The translations under genes were made by a program, and so were the position numbers. Below, in pieces: positions 1 through 7,864 of a stretch of 36,961 bases of DNA. Location of the stretch: contig VGZT01000022.1 of NCBI GenBank assembly GCA_016872495.1, forward strand, positions 1 to 36,961, given 5' to 3'. The notes beneath the pieces are model-generated. The model was not told the origin of the DNA and did no database searches. It saw nothing but the letters and a program-made list of their open reading frames with translations. This DNA comes from SAR202 cluster bacterium. Lineage in GTDB: Bacteria; Chloroflexota; Dehalococcoidia; Lucifugimonadales; Lucifugimonadaceae. The first letter of the stretch is position 1, and the number at the start of each line of letters is the position of its first letter.

Positions 1-260
1 TGGTCCCGCCCCCTGCCTCGACGGGCCCGTCACGGGTTGCCGGCATGAGGAAAGCCTAACATCCGGCCCTCGGGGTCTCTGGCGAGCCCGGGCTGCGGAA
101 ACATTCTCGGCGGCCCGGATCGAGATTATTTTTCGTTGACACTCAAACGGGGCTGTGCTAGGTTCACGCCGTCTTTGACAGCTGATTGCTGGCTGGTCGC
201 AATTGCGGTCGGTTATTACACGGCGCCCGAGGCGGGCGTCGAGCCAGTGGGGGTGCCTGA
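1..260. other. Left-edge non-coding region upstream of the ABC importer
   Basis: No complete gene is visible here. On the minus strand an ATG at 46 opens a frame that begins MPATRDGPVEAGGG and runs off the window edge. It could be the start of a divergent gene, but there is no good ribosome-binding site and only 15 codons are visible, so I do not call it. The rest holds the promoter at 136-164 and a leader of about 90 bases before the ATG at 261. Confidence 0.4.
136..164 (+). promoter_or_regulatory. Sigma70-type promoter for the ABC importer operon
   Basis: A perfect -35 box TTGACA at 136-141 is followed by a 17-base spacer and the -10 box TAGGTT at 159-164. Transcription should begin near 171, leaving a leader of about 90 bases. 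The same architecture (TTGACA, 17 bases, TAGGAT) occurs upstream of the RAM-domain gene at 10922-10950, which supports both calls. Confidence 0.65.
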
Positions 261-2114
261 ATGATCGAAGCGTTACCAAGGATGCTCCGCCGTCATCGAT
301 ACGCCACTCTGGTCGCGGGTATCGCGGCAGCCATTGCAACGCTCATTGCGTGCGGCGGTGAAACACCGGCAACGCCGACCAGCCGGCCCGCAGCACAGCC
401 GACCACGGCGCCGCAGGCCACGGCGACCACGGCGCCGCAGGCCACGGCGACCACGGCGCCGCAGGCCACGGCGACGCCGCGGCCGGCGCAGGCCACGGCG
501 ACCACGGCGCCAGCCGCCCCGAAGGGCCCTGCAGGAAGCCTGATCATCGCCCGTCAAAACGTGGGCGTGCCGGTCGGCATCCCCGAGGCCTGTATCCCGG
601 GCTGCGAGAACGAGAAGTTCCGCATGAGCGTCTACGAGAACCTGTTCTTCCTCGACACCCAGGCGAATGTGATCCCGCGCATCGGGCTCAAGTGGGACCT
701 GTCTGCCGACACGAAGACACTCGACATCGAGCTCGCCAGAGGCGTGATGTTCCACGAGAACTACGGCGAGCTAACGGCCGATGACGTTGCCTGGACGTTT
801 CAGAACGCCAACCCGACCACCAACCCGGTCAGCGTGAACGACCAGGCCGGCGAGTGGCGGACCATGCTCAAGAGCGTCCAAGCGATCGACAAGTACAAGG
901 TACGGATGAACATCAACACGTGGCAGTCGCACGCGATCCGCCACTACCTGACGCCGTACTACCAGAGCATGGGCATGCACTCGAAGAAGGTCTTTGACCA
1001 GTATGGCGTCGAGGGCATGAAGTCGAAGTTCGTCGGAACGGGCCCGTACCGCATGGTCTCGTGGGTCAAGGACGACAAGGCCGTCCTTGAGGCGCTCCCG
1101 GAGCACTGGCGCAAGGTCGCTGGCGTGAAGAGCATCACGGTCGTGGCGGTACCAGAGGTAACGAACCGCAAGGCGATGCTCGAGGCCGGCCAGGCGGACA
1201 TCACGTCGGTCTCGGTCAAGGACACGCCCGACCTCGAGAAGAAGGGTTTCACCAAGGTGCTGGGGCGCAGCGGAACGACGGGTACCTTCTTCGGAGGGAA
1301 CTACTGGGAGACAAAGCGGGCGGACACCGGCGAAGAACTGAAGAACCCCGGCTACGACCTCAGTGGGGCCAAGCCGTGGATCGGCGACATCAACAACAAG
1401 ACTGACTTCGATCGGGCGGTGAAGGTCCGCAAGGCGATGGCGCTGGTCATCGACCGCAAAGCCATCAACAACACGATCCTCAAGGGCCTGGCCCTGCCGA
1501 ACTACGTCCACGGGCTCTCGATCCAGAGCCCGGCGTTCAAGAAGGAGTGGGAGATCCCTTACGACCCCGCCCAGGCGAAGCAGCTATTCCAGGAGGCCGG
1601 GACCAAGCCGTTCAAGATCCAGATCTGGAGCGGGACCGGCGACCCCGCCGAGATCGCGTCGGTCATCGCGGCCGCGTGGAAGGAGCACCTGGGGGTCGAC
1701 ACCGAGCTGTCGACGATCGAGTACGCGGCGCACCGCCCGCCTCTGGTCTCGCGAGAGTGGAATAACGTGGAGCTGCGCGGCTGCGCCGACAGCTTCACGC
1801 AGTACACGGCCGACCACCCGAAGGGCCTCGAGACCACCAGCCTCAGCGCCGGCGGCACGATCTGCGGGGTGACAGACCCGGTCCGTGCCGAGCTGGCGCT
1901 GCAGGCGTTCAGGGAAAACGACATCGAAAAGCGCAAGCTGATCGCCGACAAGTTCTGGCAACGCCAGTACGAGACCTGGCAGTTCCCGAGCGTGGTCGAG
2001 ACGTTCGACTGGGTCTGGTACAACCCCAAGAAGATCAAGTCCTGGGACCGGCCCCTCGAGGTCGGGATCGGCGGCGCCGAGATCATCGCCCTCGAGACGA
2101 TCGTCCTGCAGTAA
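261..2114 (+). CDS. ABC transporter substrate-binding lipoprotein, family 5 (peptide/oligopeptide type)
   Basis: This is the extracytoplasmic receptor of a DppA/OppA-type importer. The N-terminus has an arginine-rich start, a hydrophobic stretch (residues 15-29) and the lipobox LIAC with lipidated Cys31, so it should be anchored on the outer face of the membrane. A low-complexity linker rich in Thr, Ala, Pro and Gln follows (about residues 36-90), then the SBP_bac_5 fold to residue 617, which is near the usual family length plus the linker. A second ATG at codon 8 could be the true start; I kept the first because the G-rich run GTGGGGGTG lies about 8 bases upstream. Two permease genes follow after a 104-base gap with stem-loops. 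The ligand cannot be told from sequence; the family carries peptides, nickel, sugars and opines as well. Confidence 0.93.
   Translation: MIEALPRMLRRHRYATLVAGIAAAIATLIACGGETPATPTSRPAAQPTTAPQATATTAPQATATTAPQATATPRPAQATATTAPAAPKGPAGSLIIARQNVGVPVGIPEACIPGCENEKFRMSVYENLFFLDTQANVIPRIGLKWDLSADTKTLDIELARGVMFHENYGELTADDVAWTFQNANPTTNPVSVNDQAGEWRTMLKSVQAIDKYKVRMNINTWQSHAIRHYLTPYYQSMGMHSKKVFDQYGVEGMKSKFVGTGPYRMVSWVKDDKAVLEALPEHWRKVAGVKSITVVAVPEVTNRKAMLEAGQADITSVSVKDTPDLEKKGFTKVLGRSGTTGTFFGGNYWETKRADTGEELKNPGYDLSGAKPWIGDINNKTDFDRAVKVRKAMALVIDRKAINNTILKGLALPNYVHGLSIQSPAFKKEWEIPYDPAQAKQLFQEAGTKPFKIQIWSGTGDPAEIASVIAAAWKEHLGVDTELSTIEYAAHRPPLVSREWNNVELRGCADSFTQYTADHPKGLETTSLSAGGTICGVTDPVRAELALQAFRENDIEKRKLIADKFWQRQYETWQFPSVVETFDWVWYNPKKIKSWDRPLEVGIGGAEIIALETIVLQ
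401..472 (+). repeat. Three perfect 24-base tandem repeats in the lipoprotein linker
   Basis: A 24-base unit is repeated exactly three times (401-424, 425-448, 449-472), and an imperfect longer copy and a partial copy follow. Each unit encodes the octapeptide TTAPQATA in register. The array makes a flexible, probably extended tether between the lipid anchor and the binding domain. Such in-frame repeats can change copy number by slippage without breaking the gene. Confidence 0.9.
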
Positions 2115-2116
2115 AA

Positions 2117-2202
2117 GTCGACCGCAACATGTAAGGTCGACCTGGAACCGACCGTTGTGAATACCGGGCCAGTCGAAGCCCCCGGCAACTCGACTGGCCC
2201 GG
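2117..2202 (+). promoter_or_regulatory. Two stem-loops between binding-protein and permease genes
   Basis: The first inverted repeat is GTCGACC at 2117-2123 with GGTCGAC at 2135-2141 (7 bp, 11-base loop). The second is a perfect 13-bp stem, CCGGGCCAGTCGA at 2164-2176 with its complement at 2190-2202 (13-base loop). Neither is followed by a T-run, so they are poor intrinsic terminators. Their place, just after the binding-protein gene, fits mRNA stabilisation or partial attenuation that raises binding protein over permease. That role is inferred from other ABC operons. Confidence 0.55.
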
Positions 2203-2218
2203 TCCTTCGAAGGCGGAG

Positions 2219-3157
2219 ATGCGCACCTTCCTTCTACGACGCCTCCTCTACGGGATAGCAGCAATCCTCGGGGGGACGCTGATCGTCTTCGGCCTGTCCC
2301 GCATGTCCAGTGTGGACCCGCGGTACCTCTACTTCTCGGAGTCGGGCTACGGCCTCTCGACCGAGCAGTGGGAGCGCCTCGGGCGCGAGCTGAACCTGGA
2401 CAAGCCGCTCCCGGTCCAGTACGCCCTGTGGCTGGGAGGCGTCCTGCGGGGCGACCTCGGCAAAAGCCTGACCTCTCAGCGGCCCGTAAGCACGATGCTC
2501 CGGGAGCGCTTTCCCAACACCCTCCGGCTCGCGGCACTCGCCTGGTTATTCGGCACCAGCGTGGGTGTCCCGTTGGGAGTCGTCGCCGCGGTCCAGCGAG
2601 GGACCATGTGGGACTACCTGGGGCGGGGGTTCGCGCTGCTGGGGCAGACGCTGCCCACATTCTGGGTCGGCATCATGGCGATCCTGCTCTTTTCGGTCCG
2701 GCTCGGCTGGCTGCCGGTCGGCACTACTGGCTCCGGCTTCGCCTGGAAGAACTACATACTGCCCGCGATCGTCCTTGGCTGGCTGCCTGCCGCGGGTTAC
2801 ATGAGGCTCACCCGCACGAGCATGCTCGAAGTCCTCGACTCGGAATACGTGAAGCTGGCCCGGGCGAAGGGGGTATCCGGCTGGAAGGTCATCTGGAAGC
2901 ACGCTTTCAGGAACTCGCTGCTGGCGCCGCTCACGTTCTCGGCACTCCTGTTCGTCGGCTTCATCACGGGCACCGTCGTCACGGAGACGATCTTCTCCTG
3001 GCCCGGCGTCGGCAGGCTCGCGGCCGAGGCAGTATTCGGCAACGACTTCCCGGTGCTCGCGGGAAGCATGCTCGTGTTCGTAGTCGTCTATGTCACAGTC
3101 ACGCTGCTCCTCGACCTGGTGTACGCCTACGTCGACCCGCGGATACGGCACGCGTGA
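2219..3157 (+). CDS. ABC transporter permease, DppB/OppB type
   Basis: This is one of the two membrane subunits of the importer. At 312 residues it has the usual length, with a first membrane helix at about residues 9-29, the long extracytoplasmic loop of DppB proteins, and five further helices. The cytoplasmic EAA coupling segment, which contacts the ATPase, is seen as EYVKLARAKGVSGWKVIWKH at about residues 210-229. The C-terminus YAYVDPRIR is typical of the subfamily. The stop overlaps the start of the next permease (GTGA), so the two are probably translationally coupled. Confidence 0.93.
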   Translation: MRTFLLRRLLYGIAAILGGTLIVFGLSRMSSVDPRYLYFSESGYGLSTEQWERLGRELNLDKPLPVQYALWLGGVLRGDLGKSLTSQRPVSTMLRERFPNTLRLAALAWLFGTSVGVPLGVVAAVQRGTMWDYLGRGFALLGQTLPTFWVGIMAILLFSVRLGWLPVGTTGSGFAWKNYILPAIVLGWLPAAGYMRLTRTSMLEVLDSEYVKLARAKGVSGWKVIWKHAFRNSLLAPLTFSALLFVGFITGTVVTETIFSWPGVGRLAAEAVFGNDFPVLAGSMLVFVVVYVTVTLLLDLVYAYVDPRIRHA

Positions 3158-4056
3158 GCGATGATCGAACGGGCGATAGAACAGTCGCCGTCGAGCCCGC
3201 GTCCCGCCTTGGAGTCACGTGGGGGTTCGTCCGCCGGTACCCGGTGATACCTGCGGCCATCATCGGGCTGCTCCTGTTCACGGCAGCGCTGGCGCCCCTG
3301 CTCGCACCGATAGACCCGCTCAAGGCAGACCTGTACTCGTATAACGCGCCCCCATGGGGATTTCCGGGCGGTTCCTCGGGCCACCTTCTCGGCGCCGACC
3401 AGGTAGGCAGGGACATCCTGAGCCGGATCATCTACGGCGCCAGGGTCTCGGCGATCGTCATGGCCGTCTCGCTGGTGTTCGGGATCGGCATCGGCACCAC
3501 CATGGGGCTGCTCGCCGGCTACTTCGGCGGGAACGTCGACGAACTGATCATGAGGGTGGTCGACGTCTGGGCCGCGTTGCCCTACATCATGGTGGCGCTC
3601 GTGATTGTGGTCGTTCTTGGACAGAGCTTCGCGGTCCTCATATTCTTGCTCGCTCTGCTGTCATGGCCCGGGGCCGTGCGTCTGGTCCGGGCCGAAACGC
3701 TGTCCCTGAAGACCCGGGACTACGTCGCCCTGGCCAGAGTGGCCGGCGCATCCAACACGAGGATCATCGTCCGCCACATCCTGCCAGGTGTAATCAATCT
3801 TGTCGTCGTGTCGGCGACGCTCAGCATGGGAAGCATCATCCTGACAGAGGCCACGCTGAGCTTCCTCGGCGCCGGGATCCCGCCCCCGCACCCCTCGTGG
3901 GGCTCCATGATCTCCGAGGGCAGGCGGCACCTCGACGGCGCCTGGTGGGTCGCCACCATTCCCGGAGTCTGTATCTTCCTCGTGGTCATGGCTGGCAACT
4001 TCCTCGGCGACTGGCTGCGGGACCGGTTCGACCCGAGGCTCCGCCAGCTGCACTAG
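3154..4056 (+). CDS. ABC transporter permease, DppC/OppC type
   Basis: This is the second permease subunit, partner of the upstream DppB-type protein. The chosen GTG at 3154 overlaps the previous stop by four bases and gives a 300-residue product starting MSDDRTGDRTVAVEP, a normal length. The open frame extends far upstream, but there it is only the shadow of the other permease. A first membrane helix (VIPAAIIGLLLFTAALAPLL) is followed by the usual loop with HLLGADQVGRDILSR, then the EAA segment DYVALARVAGASNTRIIVRH and the C-terminal GDWLRDRFDPRL. No ABC ATPase gene follows, so the complex must borrow ATPases encoded elsewhere. Confidence 0.92.
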   Translation: MSDDRTGDRTVAVEPASRLGVTWGFVRRYPVIPAAIIGLLLFTAALAPLLAPIDPLKADLYSYNAPPWGFPGGSSGHLLGADQVGRDILSRIIYGARVSAIVMAVSLVFGIGIGTTMGLLAGYFGGNVDELIMRVVDVWAALPYIMVALVIVVVLGQSFAVLIFLLALLSWPGAVRLVRAETLSLKTRDYVALARVAGASNTRIIVRHILPGVINLVVVSATLSMGSIILTEATLSFLGAGIPPPHPSWGSMISEGRRHLDGAWWVATIPGVCIFLVVMAGNFLGDWLRDRFDPRLRQLH

Positions 4057-4076
4057 GGACACACCTGGGGAGCGCC

Positions 4077-5225
4077 ATGCGGGACTCCATCACGGTCGAC
4101 ACCGGCCTCGAGAAATCGATCGACTCGGTCACGCTGGTCTCGGCGGGGGACCACATCTTCACTTCCGGTATCGCCCCCGAACGCCCCGGCAGCGTCGAGA
4201 GCCAGCTTCGCCAGGTGTTCCAGCGCCTCGCCGGCCTGCTGCACGACGCCGGTTCGTCGCTGGACGATGTCGTCCGGACCCGGGCCTTCTTTGTCGACGA
4301 AGGGGGCGAACAAGCTGTGAGATCGGTGCATGCCGGCGTGTTTGGCAGGACGGGACCGGTGGTCAGCGCGATACGGATGTCGTGCCTGCCCGGAAAGGTC
4401 GGGGCAGTCGTCGAGGCAGAGGCGGTCCGCGGCGCTTCGAAATCGGCGGTGCGCCACCGGACGATCCCCGCGTGGGGCGCCTCGCTTGCGGTGAAGGTCG
4501 GGCAGGAGGTTTTCGTGTCGGGGGTCACATCCGAGTGGCTGCCCGCCCTCGGCGCCCGTCCCGCACGCCCGCAACCCCGGTCGCACGAAGAGCAGGTCGC
4601 TCGTGTCTGCGAGATCGTCGCGGGCGCGTGCACCGCCCTGGGCGCCTCGTTGACCGACGTGGTCGCGACCCGGCACTTCGACCCGGTGATGGTGCACCGG
4701 CACAGCTTCCAGGGCCCGGCCCTCGAGGACTTCCGCAAGCCCGGCGAGCCTACGGCGGCCGGAATAACCGTAGAGGGCATCGGAGGCTCTTCGACATTCA
4801 TGCTGGAGGTGGACGCGGTCGAAGGTGGGGCGGCCCGGAGGCGAAACCTGCGGACGGGGCGGAGCTTCGAGGTCGAACACCACTACTCGCGATCGGTACG
4901 CGTCGACGACATCGTGTACGTGGCCGGGTCGACGTCGTTAGTCGTGGGCGAGATCGTCCGCCATCCTGGTGAGGTGCGCGGGCAGGTGCTGGACACCCTG
5001 GAGACGATCAGATCGACGATCGAGGCGCAGGGGCTGTCGTGGTCTGACCTTGTGCGCACCCGCAGCTACATAGTTGGGGGGCCGCAGAAGTTGGACGAGG
5101 CGATCGCCGCGCTGCGCAGTGTCGTTGGCGGCACGGGTACGGTGGCTACCGTGACAGGGGTCCCGGTGCTCGGGCGTCCCGAAGTGGTGGTCGAGATCGA
5201 GGCCACCGCGGTCGCCACCCGGTAG
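4077..5225 (+). CDS. Three-domain RidA/YjgF-like protein
   Basis: Three consecutive RidA (YjgF/YER057c/UK114) folds can be read in one 382-residue chain, about residues 1-122, 123-255 and 256-382. Each has a FTSG/FVSG/YVAG strand, a central helix and LxDVVRTR-like strand, and a final VEAEAV, LEVDAV or VEIEATAV strand. The start ATG at 4077 has GGGGAG five bases upstream; the longer open frame upstream is a shadow of the permease. Classical RidA is a homotrimer whose sites lie between subunits and need an arginine (Arg105 in E. coli RidA). At the aligned position all three domains lack it, so 2-aminoacrylate deaminase activity is unlikely. The gene follows the importer by 20 bases and may act on an imported compound. 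That link is inference. Confidence 0.85.
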   Translation: MRDSITVDTGLEKSIDSVTLVSAGDHIFTSGIAPERPGSVESQLRQVFQRLAGLLHDAGSSLDDVVRTRAFFVDEGGEQAVRSVHAGVFGRTGPVVSAIRMSCLPGKVGAVVEAEAVRGASKSAVRHRTIPAWGASLAVKVGQEVFVSGVTSEWLPALGARPARPQPRSHEEQVARVCEIVAGACTALGASLTDVVATRHFDPVMVHRHSFQGPALEDFRKPGEPTAAGITVEGIGGSSTFMLEVDAVEGGAARRRNLRTGRSFEVEHHYSRSVRVDDIVYVAGSTSLVVGEIVRHPGEVRGQVLDTLETIRSTIEAQGLSWSDLVRTRSYIVGGPQKLDEAIAALRSVVGGTGTVATVTGVPVLGRPEVVVEIEATAVATR

Positions 5226-5258
5226 CACGGCTTCACGGAACGCGAGGTTAGCGCTGCG

Positions 5259-5735
5259 ATGACCGCTCCTGCTCCAAGGGCCCGCCCGCTCACCGACGAC
5301 GAGATCGACGCTTTCCTCAGGACGTCCGTCATCGCCAGGCTGGCGACCGTGAAGCCCGACGGATCGCCGTATATCGTGCCGGTGTGGCAGTACTGGGACG
5401 GTAGCAGCATGTTCGTGATCCCGAGGGCGCGCTCTGCGTTCGTAGAGCACCTGCGACAGAATCGGCAGGTGGCCGTCTCATGCGCCGACGATGTCGACCC
5501 GGCCCACACCCGGGTGCTCCTGGAAGGCGTCGCACGCGTGGTCGAGGGGCCGGTCGAGATGCAGGGGCGAATGCTCGAAATCGCTAACGATATGGCGGTA
5601 CGCTACATGGGACCCGACGGCCCGCGCTACCTGGCGCGAACGGCGAAGCGGCCTCGTTACCTCGTCGAGATCACGCCTTCACGCGTGACGTCCTGGCGGG
5701 GCGGGGAGTGGCACCCGCGCTACGTCACTCCCTAG
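5259..5735 (+). CDS. Split-barrel F420/FMN-dependent oxidoreductase (PPOX class)
   Basis: This 158-residue protein belongs to the pyridoxamine-phosphate-oxidase-like split beta-barrel family. Typical features are the start LTDDEIDAFLRTSVIARLAT, the strand GSPYIVPVWQYWDGSSMFV, and the segment SAFVEHLRQNRQVAVSC. Members of this size in Actinobacteria and Chloroflexota usually bind F420 or FMN and reduce or sense small substrates; biliverdin reductases and F420-dependent reductases belong here. The cofactor cannot be decided by eye. It lies 33 bases after the triple RidA gene and could be the last gene of that operon. Its 3' end overlaps the convergent DinB-type gene by 11 bases. Confidence 0.82.
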   Translation: MTAPAPRARPLTDDEIDAFLRTSVIARLATVKPDGSPYIVPVWQYWDGSSMFVIPRARSAFVEHLRQNRQVAVSCADDVDPAHTRVLLEGVARVVEGPVEMQGRMLEIANDMAVRYMGPDGPRYLARTAKRPRYLVEITPSRVTSWRGGEWHPRYVTP

Positions 5736-6201
5736 ATTCCCGGTAGGGGCGCCAGCCACGCCTCGTGCGGTCGATCCACAACTGTATCTCCGCGGTGTGT
5801 TCCTGATGGTGGTAGATGCTGTAGGAATCGATCCGGCGGCGCCAGATCGACGCAGCTTCGAAGTACTCGTCGGGGGCTGACTGGAGCGCGTCGCGCAACA
5901 GCCTCCGTACCTCTCCCAGCTCGGTGAGAACCTCCGACACCGGGCGACCGTCTCGCTTCTCGACCTGCTGGCGGTTGAAGGAGTCGATTCGCCGCCTGGT
6001 CAGGTCCTTGCCCGGTTCTCGTCCCACCACCAGGTAGGCTAGCTCCTGGTCCCACGCTGCGACGTGTCCCACGATGTCCTTGATGCTCCACTCGCCGGCG
6101 ACGTGGGCCACCTCGAGGTCGGACGTGGTCAGGCGCTCGAAGGAGTCGCGGAAAGCGCGCCAGGTGTCTTCGACCGCCGCAATGATCTCGGCCTTGCTCA
6201 T
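5725..6201 (-). CDS. DinB/DfsB-like four-helix-bundle protein
   Basis: The 158-residue sequence has the pattern of the DinB/ClbS/DfsB superfamily: an N-terminal amphipathic helix, then EWSIKDIVGHVAAWDQEL, where His and Asp sit in the usual metal-site region, and a C-terminal YHHQEHTAEIQLWIDRTR helix with further histidines. Related proteins include thiol-dependent S-transferases (mycothiol or bacillithiol) and the colibactin-resistance protein ClbS. A specific function cannot be assigned. The ATG at 6201 has GAGG a few bases upstream. The gene is convergent with the preceding oxidoreductase and is probably transcribed alone. Confidence 0.75.
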   Translation of the reverse strand: MSKAEIIAAVEDTWRAFRDSFERLTTSDLEVAHVAGEWSIKDIVGHVAAWDQELAYLVVGREPGKDLTRRRIDSFNRQQVEKRDGRPVSEVLTELGEVRRLLRDALQSAPDEYFEAASIWRRRIDSYSIYHHQEHTAEIQLWIDRTRRGWRPYRESRE

Positions 6202-6270
6202 GTTCCCTCATCACCTGCTCGGTAGCGGTGTCGAGTGGCGCCCGGCCGGGCCGCGCACGCGCTCCGCAGG

Positions 6271-6300
6271 TTGACACGTTTCGGTCACCAAGCGTACCGT
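6271..6300 (+). promoter_or_regulatory. Candidate promoter for the NHL-repeat gene
   Basis: A perfect TTGACA at 6271-6276 is followed after 18 bases by TACCGT at 6295-6300, a weak -10 box. It lies 59 bases upstream of the ATG at 6359 and in the gap between two divergent genes. Confidence 0.45.
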
Positions 6301-6358
6301 CTGCGGCGCTTCGGTGCGCCATTATCGAGAAAGTTCCGAAGCTATACAGGGGGCAATC

Positions 6359-7240
6359 ATGCCGAAAATCGGCGAAGGTGATTTCCGATACGAGCTCGAC
6401 ACGTCGTGGCCGAAGATCCCGGAGGGCTGGTCGCTCGGCCTCTGCTCGGATGTCGCCGTCGACTCCAGGGACAGGGTATTCGTCTTCAACCGGGCGAAAC
6501 ACCCGATCGTGATCTTCTCCCAGCGCGGCGACTTCATCTCGTCGTGGGGCGAATGCGAGTTCAAGGACCCGCACGGCATCTATATCGCGCCCGATGACTC
6601 AGTCTGGCTGACCGATACGCAGCTGCACATCGTGACCCACCACAAGCCGAACGGCGAACTGCTGCTGCAGATCGGCGAGCGAGGGCGCTGCTTCCCGACC
6701 GTCTCAAACAAGGGCCAGAACGGCCGCCCATTCAACATGCCCAGCGGCGTCGCGCTGAACAAGACCGGCGAGGTCTTCGTGTCGGACGGCTACGGCAACC
6801 GCCGCGTCCACCGGTTCTCTGCCAAAGGTGAACTCAAGCTGTCCTGGGGCGCACCCGGCACCGGCCAGGGCGAATTCGCCCTCCTGCACAACATCGGGAT
6901 CGATTCGCAGGGCAGGGTCTTCATCTGTGACCGGGAGAATAGCCGAATCCAGATCTTCAACCAGCAGGGGAAGTTCCTGGCGCAGTGGACCGACGTTCTC
7001 AGCCCGGGCGACGTGTACATGAGCCCGGACAAGCTGGTCTACGTCGCAGAACAGGGAGCTCCGACGGGCGTTTCGATCTTCACGGAAAAGGGCGATTTGC
7101 TGTGCCGGTGGCGAGGCGCGCGGACCGGAATGGAAGCGCCGCACGGCATCTGGGCCGACTCGAAGGGGAACGTCTACGTCGCCGAAATCGGGCAGCCCGG
7201 CCACGGACAGCGCGTCCGCAAGTACGCCCGGGTGCGATAG
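6359..7240 (+). CDS. NHL-repeat six-bladed beta-propeller protein
   Basis: The 293-residue product has repeated blades such as GLCSDVAVDSRDRVFVFNR, MPSGVALNKTGEVFVSDGYG and LLHNIGIDSQGRVFICDREN, each with the G-(I/V)-A-x-D/N-x2-G-x-(I/V)-(F/Y)-V-x-D/E pattern of NHL repeats. The family includes peptidyl-alpha-hydroxyglycine lyase domains and many bacterial proteins of unknown role. No signal peptide is visible, so it is probably cytoplasmic. The start ATG at 6359 is chosen over an upstream in-frame GTG because AGGGGG precedes it. It stands alone: the neighbours are divergent and convergent. Confidence 0.85.
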   Translation: MPKIGEGDFRYELDTSWPKIPEGWSLGLCSDVAVDSRDRVFVFNRAKHPIVIFSQRGDFISSWGECEFKDPHGIYIAPDDSVWLTDTQLHIVTHHKPNGELLLQIGERGRCFPTVSNKGQNGRPFNMPSGVALNKTGEVFVSDGYGNRRVHRFSAKGELKLSWGAPGTGQGEFALLHNIGIDSQGRVFICDRENSRIQIFNQQGKFLAQWTDVLSPGDVYMSPDKLVYVAEQGAPTGVSIFTEKGDLLCRWRGARTGMEAPHGIWADSKGNVYVAEIGQPGHGQRVRKYARVR

Positions 7241-7255
7241 CGGAAGGGCCTCTAC

Positions 7256-7864
7256 CTAGCTGCGGCTCAGCATTGTGCTGATCCAATCTGTCGCGAGCAG
7301 CGCACGCGGGTGCGGCCGCCCGGCCCGCGTGGAGAGGTCGTCTGAGAGCCACTTGAGGTACAACAGCACCGACTCGTAAGGTCGACCGGCCAGGGCGGCG
7401 TCCCTGACGGCAACCAGTGCGGGATTCCGTCGCAGCTTTTCCGGCTCAACCTTGTCGGCGATGAACACTGCCGCCGCCACCGTGCCCAGGCGGGGCGCGA
7501 ACGTGGTGTGGTAGGTGACGGCGCTCGTGATCTCGTCGTGGTCGAGGCCGGTCTCACGCTCCAGCCACAGGCCCGCCACGGGGCCGTGGAGCAACCGCGG
7601 CTCATCGCGCTCGAGCTCATCTATCTCCCATCCGAGCCGCGCGGCTTCACGCAGCAGAACGTCATCGGGCTCGGCCCTGAAGAGGTCGTGGGCCGCAAGC
7701 GCGAAGTCGACCTCGGGTGCCGGCACGTCGAGCGCCGCGGCGATCCGGATCCCCTCGGCGCGCGCACGTTCGATATGTGCCCGGAGCCCGGCGGGCAATA
7801 TGGCCAGCCTGCGGTTAACCGCAGATATCGCCTTTGGCGGAGGGATGAAGGGCTTCAGCCTCAC
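7256..7864 (-). CDS. yqeK: YqeK-like HD-domain hydrolase (putative Ap4A hydrolase)
   Basis: This 202-residue HD-superfamily protein has the full metal-binding set in YqeK-like spacing: His30 (HIERARAEG), His59-Asp60 (AAHDLF), His93 (LLHGPVAG), His119 (TYHTTF) and Asp137 (IADKVEP). HGPV, YHTT and ADKVEP are hallmark stretches of YqeK, which splits diadenosine tetraphosphate symmetrically into two ADP. The start overlaps the stop of the upstream HIT gene by four bases, so the two are very probably co-translated. The C-terminal 60 residues are less conserved. The HD call is strong; the substrate is inferred from the family. Confidence 0.8.
   Translation of the reverse strand: MRLKPFIPPPKAISAVNRRLAILPAGLRAHIERARAEGIRIAAALDVPAPEVDFALAAHDLFRAEPDDVLLREAARLGWEIDELERDEPRLLHGPVAGLWLERETGLDHDEITSAVTYHTTFAPRLGTVAAAVFIADKVEPEKLRRNPALVAVRDAALAGRPYESVLLYLKWLSDDLSTRAGRPHPRALLATDWISTMLSRS

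Noticed and set aside
175-203. Second TTGACA upstream of the importer
   Set aside because: No acceptable -10 hexamer lies 16-18 bases downstream.
401-472. Tandem array as a CRISPR
   Set aside because: The units abut with no spacers and keep an open reading frame, so it is a coding repeat.
2368-3153. Upstream extension of the DppC-type frame
   Set aside because: It overlaps the DppB gene throughout and reads as arginine-rich nonsense. The GTG at 3154 gives the family N-terminus.
3354-4076. Upstream extension of the RidA-like frame
   Set aside because: It is the shadow of the second permease. The ATG at 4077 has a good ribosome-binding site.
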